Source of the DNA: Martelella lutilitoris
GTDB lineage: Bacteria > Pseudomonadota > Alphaproteobacteria > Rhizobiales > Rhizobiaceae
Assembly: GCF_005924265.1 (NCBI RefSeq)
Contig: NZ_VCLB01000012.1
Location: forward strand, 16,745-80,744
Direction of reading: 5' to 3'
Length of the DNA stretch: 64,000 nt
Under the pieces are notes generated by a model. That model saw nothing but the letters and a program-made list of their open reading frames with translations, was not told the DNA's origin and made no database searches. Positions 59,885-64,000 of this stretch are shown here, piece by piece (the stretch's first letter is position 1; each line of letters opens with the position of its first letter). The translations under genes were made by a program, and so were the position numbers.

Positions 59885-59913
59885 CGCGACCCGAAAGGCA
59901 GATACGGGTCGCG
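59885..59913. terminator. Perfect hairpin between dctP and dctQM
   Basis: CGCGACCCG and CGGGTCGCG form a 9-bp stem with an 11-nt loop in the 213-bp gap. A second hairpin GCCCTG/CAGGGC lies near 60008-60028. Without a T-tract these are more likely mRNA-stabilising or attenuating structures that keep binding-protein expression higher than permease expression. Confidence 0.5.
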
Positions 59914-60046
59914 AGGGTATGGGGGAGGCCCTGCCGGCCTCAGGACCGGACGCGCGGTGGCGGGACACCAAAGCCCGGGCGACAGGACGCGGTCCGTCGC
60001 CGACCGGGCCCTGGCAGGACGGCAGGGCATCCGGCCGAAAGCAGGA

Positions 60047-61033
60047 TCAGAGCTGACGGTCTTCGATGGCGAAAATCGCTTCGAGCAATTCGCGCTTCTT
60101 CGGATCCTGGGCCGCTTCCTCATACATCGGCTCGACGGCCTCCATGAACGGCGTCTTGTCGATCTCGACGATGGTGACCCCGAACTTTTCGGCACCCAGC
60201 TCGGCGGAGCGGGCAAATTCGCTGTCGATGACATCGAGCGACTTGAGGCTGACCTTCATCAGCTCTTCCTTGACGATCTCCATGTCTTCCGGGCTCAGGC
60301 TCTCACGGAAATCGTCACTCACGACGACGAAATCGGTCAGTCGCGTATGCTCTGTCAGTGCGGCATATTTGGCAGCCTGGCCGTAGTTGAGGTCGTAAAG
60401 GCCGCTCAGGGAGCCGCCGGCACCATCGATCACGCCCTGCTGCAGGGCAGGGAAGACATCGCCGAAGGCCATCGGCGTGGGCACCGCGCCGAATGCCTTG
60501 TACATGTCGACATAGGTCTGGCTGGAGAGCGTGCGGATCTTCATGCCCTTCAGGTCTGCCATCGTGTTGACGGGCTTGAGCAGCGTGAGACTGCGAAACC
60601 CGTTCGAGAAGAAGCCCAGCGGAACGAAATTGTGGCTTTCGGCCGATTCGAACAGCATGTCCTGAATTTCAGCATTGCTCATCACCTCGCCATATTCCTC
60701 AAGCGTCCGGAAGACGTAGGGGAGGTTGACGACGGAAAACTCCGGAATGATGTTTTCCAGCGTTGCGCTGTTGACGAGACCAAGGTCGACGACGCCTTTC
60801 TGGATCTGCTGCAGATAGTCTTCCTGGCTGCCCAGAACGCCGTTTGCGAACACCTTGATCTTGACCCGGCCGTCCGTTCTTTCCTGAACGGCTTCGGTGA
60901 ACTCGCCGATCAGGGCACCGGGGCCGACATCGGCGGTGGTGTTGGTCGCGAATTTATAGGTCTTGGCCTGCGCGCCTGAGGCCAACAGGCTTGCCGTGCA
61001 GGCCAGCGCGATCATCAGTGGACGAAATTTCAT
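60047..61033 (-). CDS. TRAP transporter substrate-binding protein (DctP family)
   Basis: A 328-residue periplasmic protein with a signal peptide (MIALACTASLLASGAQA, cleavage about residue 23). DctP hallmarks include YKFATNTTADVGPGALIGEF, the conserved Arg in LKGMKIRTLSSQTYVDMYKA that binds a ligand carboxylate, and ALQQGVIDGAGGSL. An acidic sugar ligand is likely from the neighbours (GH88, DUF2264). It lies 44 bp after the GH88 gene and before dctQM. Confidence 0.92.
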   Translation of the reverse strand: MKFRPLMIALACTASLLASGAQAKTYKFATNTTADVGPGALIGEFTEAVQERTDGRVKIKVFANGVLGSQEDYLQQIQKGVVDLGLVNSATLENIIPEFSVVNLPYVFRTLEEYGEVMSNAEIQDMLFESAESHNFVPLGFFSNGFRSLTLLKPVNTMADLKGMKIRTLSSQTYVDMYKAFGAVPTPMAFGDVFPALQQGVIDGAGGSLSGLYDLNYGQAAKYAALTEHTRLTDFVVVSDDFRESLSPEDMEIVKEELMKVSLKSLDVIDSEFARSAELGAEKFGVTIVEIDKTPFMEAVEPMYEEAAQDPKKRELLEAIFAIEDRQL

Positions 61034-61077
61034 ATCTCTCTCCCGTTATTGTGTCGGTATAAACGTCTTCGCTGTCA

Positions 61078-62310
61078 TCACCAGAAAAACTGGCGATATC
61101 CCAAGGCCCGCAAAACGGCCTCGAAATAGTAGTAATCTCCATAGGGAAGCATGGCGTTCGCCAGGTTCGGCCGATCCTGTGCCCTGGCGCCGTGAACGTG
61201 GGACGCGCCGGCCGACAAGAGACCCTGCGCATCCGGATTGTTTGTCAGGTCGTGCCTTTCGCGCAGGGCAAACAGCATTTTCAGGGCGGCGGTCCTGTAG
61301 CGCTCGCCGCGTTTGCGCTCGCCGATCCGGCAAAGGACATCGGCCAGAATGAAAAGACCGGACGATGTGACGGCGCCGGCGGAGCTGTCCTTGATCCGCT
61401 CTTCGCCGGCGGGAAGCAGATAGTCCCAGTCGGGAACGTAATCGTCGCCCATCTTGTCCAGGGCATAATCGGCGAGCTTCGCGCTCAGTTCGAGAAATTC
61501 GAGATTGCCGGTGGTTTCCGCCAGTTGCGCGAAGCCGTGAATGCCCCAGGCCTGCCCGCGGCTCCAGCACGATCCGTCCGCATAGCCCTGCGCCGTGTTG
61601 CCGCCGATCGGCTGCGCTGTGGACGTATCGAAATCGAACGTGTGGAAGGTGCTGTAGTCACTGCGCACGATGTGCTTCCTGAGCGTATCGGCATGCCGGA
61701 GGGCCACATCGCGATAGGAAACAATGCAGGTTTCCTGATAAGCCCAGAGCAGCAGCGACAGGTTCTGAATGGAATCGATGATCACCTTCCCCTGAACCTT
61801 GGCTGCGTGTTCCATATTCTCGCGGCTTGCCGTCCACGCCACCAGATAGTCGCCGGCCCAGTTGAAACGGGCCTTCAGGGCGTCGGCCGCGCGCAGGGCC
61901 AGCGTCCGCGCCTGCTGGTCGCCGGTGAGCCTGTAATCGGCAACGGCGGAAAGCGAAAACAGAAAGCCAAGGTCATGGCTCAGCCACAGCGGCGTGTCGA
62001 GAATGCGTTCGAGGTGCAGATTGCGCATCCGCGCCATGTTCTTGTAGCGCTGATCGCCCGTCAGCATATGCGCGAGCCAGAGTTCGCCCACCCAGAATGA
62101 ATCCGTCCAGAAATAGCCGATTTCAGGGTAGACCCAGCGGTGATCGTCCGGGCCGGCGCCGATCATCGGATTGCGCGAACCGATCCGGGGCGCATTCCGC
62201 TCGATACTGCCAAGAATGTCGGTCTTGACCGCCTCGAGATCCTGCTGGGTCTCTGCCGCCATAGGCGGGATGATCCGTCCCTCGTCGTGAACAGGAAACA
62301 AATCGTTCAT
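61078..62310 (-). CDS. GH88 unsaturated glucuronyl (or rhamnogalacturonyl-type) hydrolase
   Basis: A 410-residue cytoplasmic (alpha/alpha)6-barrel enzyme that removes the 4,5-unsaturated uronic acid left at chain ends by polysaccharide lyases. The two catalytic-type Asp residues are visible: Asp113 in LSHDLGFLF and Asp169 in KVIIDSIQNLSLLLW. The family block DGSCWSRGQAWGIHGF (236-251) is present. The ATG at 62308-62310 follows AGGAGAG; the frame extends to 62523. It is the first gene of the minus-strand unit and divergent from a LacI regulator. Confidence 0.9.
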   Translation of the reverse strand: MNDLFPVHDEGRIIPPMAAETQQDLEAVKTDILGSIERNAPRIGSRNPMIGAGPDDHRWVYPEIGYFWTDSFWVGELWLAHMLTGDQRYKNMARMRNLHLERILDTPLWLSHDLGFLFSLSAVADYRLTGDQQARTLALRAADALKARFNWAGDYLVAWTASRENMEHAAKVQGKVIIDSIQNLSLLLWAYQETCIVSYRDVALRHADTLRKHIVRSDYSTFHTFDFDTSTAQPIGGNTAQGYADGSCWSRGQAWGIHGFAQLAETTGNLEFLELSAKLADYALDKMGDDYVPDWDYLLPAGEERIKDSSAGAVTSSGLFILADVLCRIGERKRGERYRTAALKMLFALRERHDLTNNPDAQGLLSAGASHVHGARAQDRPNLANAMLPYGDYYYFEAVLRALGYRQFFW

Positions 62311-62638
62311 TGGGCAAACTCTCCTAGACAACGCAATGTGGCGCCCCACCACGTCGCGCGGCGATGCCCTTGCCTCCTTTTGAGAGACGCCCGACAGATC
62401 TCCGCCCGCCCGAAGGCTGCTCCACCCTTGGTTCCAGCCGACCTCTCCTACGCCCGAGGCGGACAGGTGCGACGGCCGACTGTTGGGCGAAGCATGATCC
62501 CCGACGTTTTCGCAGTCAATCATAATTTTCTAATTTTTCTATATTTTCCATATTTTCGATGTAAGGCTTTGATTTTTCCATGCGCTTGTGATCAACGCAC
62601 TTTTGTGTATTTCTCGAAAATCAGGGGAACGGAAAACA
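62311..62638. promoter_or_regulatory. Divergent promoter region between GH88 and lacI-type genes
   Basis: A 328-bp gap with an A/T-rich core (62520-62580) unlike the surrounding GC content. An imperfect palindrome TGCGCTTGTGATCAACGCA (62581-62599; outer TGCG/CGCA arms perfect) lies 40 bp before the regulator start and is a candidate LacI-type operator. No coding signal is seen. Confidence 0.5.
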
Positions 62639-63781
62639 ATGAGTGAAGCGATGGAACCGGCGCAACCAGGCAAAAACCCGCCCATGGAGGACATGTCCGA
62701 GACCGGCAGCGCGAAACCGTCCCGTTCTTCCGCGAAGCTGACAGATGTTGCCGCCGCTGCCGGCGTTTCGGTGGCCACCGCCTCGAAAGCGCTCAACAAC
62801 CGCCGGGGGGTGAGCCGGCGAAACCGCGACGCCGTTTTGCGCGCGGCGCAGATGGTGGGCTATCTGGAGTATGAAAATCAGCATCCGCAGACACTGCCCT
62901 CGACGGTCACGCTGCTGACCTATGGGCGGATGGTGGGCAATGATGCCTTTTACGGCGATATCATCGACGGGATCGTAGCCGAGGCCGCCGTTCAGGGCGT
63001 GACGGTCGAAGTCTCGATCCTAGACGAAGCGCTTTCCAAGCGCGGCGAACGCTCATGGAAAGCGCTTCCGAAAGCCGCCGTCCTGATGGGCATCGACGAA
63101 CCCCAGTTGCTGGAAGCGATGCGGCAGAACGGCATACCGGGGGTTCTTGTCAACGGCATCGATCCCTCGATGAATTTTCCGAGCGTCGCGCCGGACTATT
63201 ATTTCGGCGGCTGGGCGGCGACCCGGCATCTGCTCGAATTGGGACACACAGAGATTCTCCATGTGACCCATGTCTACCGGATATCCATTGCGCAGCGGGA
63301 GATCGGTTTTCGCGATGCGCTGGAAGGCGCCGGAATTACCTTCGACCCGGCACGCCATCTCCTCGACCTCGGCTCCACCGATATGATCAGCATGAATGCG
63401 GGTCCTGAGATCGCAAAACACATTGCCGGCATGGAAAAGCCGCCGACAGCGCTGTTCTGCGTCTCGGATGTCGTTGCCATGAGTGCGATCCAGGCGATCC
63501 GCGACATGGGCCTTTCCGTTCCAGGCGACATTTCCGTGATCGGCTTCGACGGCCTGCCGATCGGCGCCCATGCTATGCCGTCCCTGACGACGGTCGGAAT
63601 CGACCGGCGGGAACTGGGCATAGCAGCGGTCAAGCTTCTCGCCGAGCGCGCCTCGTTTCCCAACAGTCCGGCAAAACGGATCAGCATCGGCGTCGATCTG
63701 CTGCCCCGGCAGTCAACGGCGCCTGTCCGGCAGGCAGATAGTGAGATCGGCGGTGCAGGAGTCGGCCACGGAAGGTGCTGA
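62639..63781 (+). CDS. LacI-family transcriptional regulator
   Basis: A 380-residue repressor-type protein. A disordered, Pro/Ser-rich first 30 residues are followed by the helix-turn-helix and hinge (KLTDVAAAAGVSVATASKAL), then a periplasmic-binding-protein fold (STVTLLTYGRMVGNDAFYGD; TALFCVSDVVAMSAIQAIRD; DISVIGFDGLPIGA). The start at 62639 has GGGGAACGG upstream. It is divergent from the GH88/TRAP/DUF2264 unit and presumably responds to a uronate oligosaccharide. Confidence 0.93.
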   Translation: MSEAMEPAQPGKNPPMEDMSETGSAKPSRSSAKLTDVAAAAGVSVATASKALNNRRGVSRRNRDAVLRAAQMVGYLEYENQHPQTLPSTVTLLTYGRMVGNDAFYGDIIDGIVAEAAVQGVTVEVSILDEALSKRGERSWKALPKAAVLMGIDEPQLLEAMRQNGIPGVLVNGIDPSMNFPSVAPDYYFGGWAATRHLLELGHTEILHVTHVYRISIAQREIGFRDALEGAGITFDPARHLLDLGSTDMISMNAGPEIAKHIAGMEKPPTALFCVSDVVAMSAIQAIRDMGLSVPGDISVIGFDGLPIGAHAMPSLTTVGIDRRELGIAAVKLLAERASFPNSPAKRISIGVDLLPRQSTAPVRQADSEIGGAGVGHGRC

Positions 63782-63878
63782 GCCGACCGTCCGCAGGTGA
63801 AGTAAAATCCGGCCATCTATTTTCCTTCTGCAAAGAGGGCAGAAGCGACATAGGATTTCCACTGTGGATCTTTAGGTA

Positions 63879-64000
63879 CTAGGCTGTGTGGACGGATTTG
63901 ATGAGGTTGAATGCTGCAGCGATTGACACGATGGCTGAAAAGTTGCGTTTGGTTTTCTCGCAGCGCAGAGCCACCCGTTTGAAGCGCTTGAGCTTTCCTA
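63879..64000 (-). mobile_element. C-terminal end of an IS5-family transposase (cut by window edge)
   Basis: The minus strand from 64000 to a TAG stop at 63879 reads GKLKRFKRVALRCEKTKRNF then SAIVSIAAAFNLIKSVHTA, the characteristic tail of DDE transposases of the IS5 family. Only about 40 residues are visible. The terminal inverted repeat should lie within 63782-63878, but I could not define it without the other end. Confidence 0.82.

Overview
The window is a 64 kb stretch of GC-rich alphaproteobacterial chromosome. Gene content and order point to the Hyphomicrobiales, close to Rhizobiaceae. The supporting blocks are hpf-rpoN-lptB-lptA-lptC; lspA-olsB-mutS-glnD-murJ-trpS; nfu-tsaB-rimI-olsA-miaB-phoH-ybeY-corC-lnt-XRE regulator-metK-trmB; and rpmH-rnpA-yidC-engB-argB with dapD-dapE and def-fmt-truA. 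Ornithine-lipid genes (olsA, olsB), short palindromic intergenic repeats and TRAP transporters fit the same group. A marine or saline-habitat genus such as Martelella is a guess from memory, not shown by the sequence.

Layout. (1) 1-4485, minus strand: ribosome hibernation factor (cut by the left edge), sigma-54 and the LPS-transport genes lptB, lptA and lptC. (2) 4714-31197, plus strand: a long run of housekeeping genes for protein export and lipoprotein maturation (sppA, lspA, lnt), nucleoid and membrane functions (ihfB, lapA), rRNA/tRNA modification (two methyltransferases, tsaB, miaB, trmB), DNA repair (mutS), nitrogen sensing (glnD), cell wall (murJ), ornithine lipids (olsB, olsA), Fe-S delivery (nfu), 16S rRNA maturation (ybeY) and the SAM cycle (metK). 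(3) 31198-44167: small heat-shock protein with a DUF1150 partner, nucleoside hydrolase and ribokinase, rmuC, def-fmt-truA, a two-gene arsenic operon (arsC-arsH), an orphan lipoprotein, dapE/dapD, an EF-hand protein and a HAD nucleotidase. (4) 44443-52639: a DMT exporter and two tandem DHA2-type MFS pumps, then argB, engB, yidC, rnpA and rpmH on the minus strand. (5) 52897-64000: an orphan histidine kinase, tRNA-Arg(ACG), a decayed mobile-element primase/helicase, a carbohydrate locus (DUF2264 protein, fused TRAP permease, TRAP binding protein, GH88 unsaturated uronyl hydrolase, divergent LacI regulator) and the tail of an IS5-type transposase at the right edge.

How it fits together. The first 52 kb is mostly conserved core genome. 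The right end looks accessory: tRNA gene, mobile-element debris, a self-contained uptake-and-hydrolysis locus for (probably unsaturated) uronate oligosaccharides, and an IS element. Regulatory signals that can be read directly include a strong sigma-70 promoter for rpmH, a sigma-32-like promoter for hsp20, a 20-bp palindromic operator before metK, a 16-bp palindromic operator before arsC, and several intrinsic terminators. Three copies of one palindromic repeat family are present; two are tandem and run into the 5' end of lnt. No CRISPR array, complete prophage, rRNA operon or clearly new defence system was found. The most unusual material is the tRNA-Arg-linked region at 54.6-64 kb.
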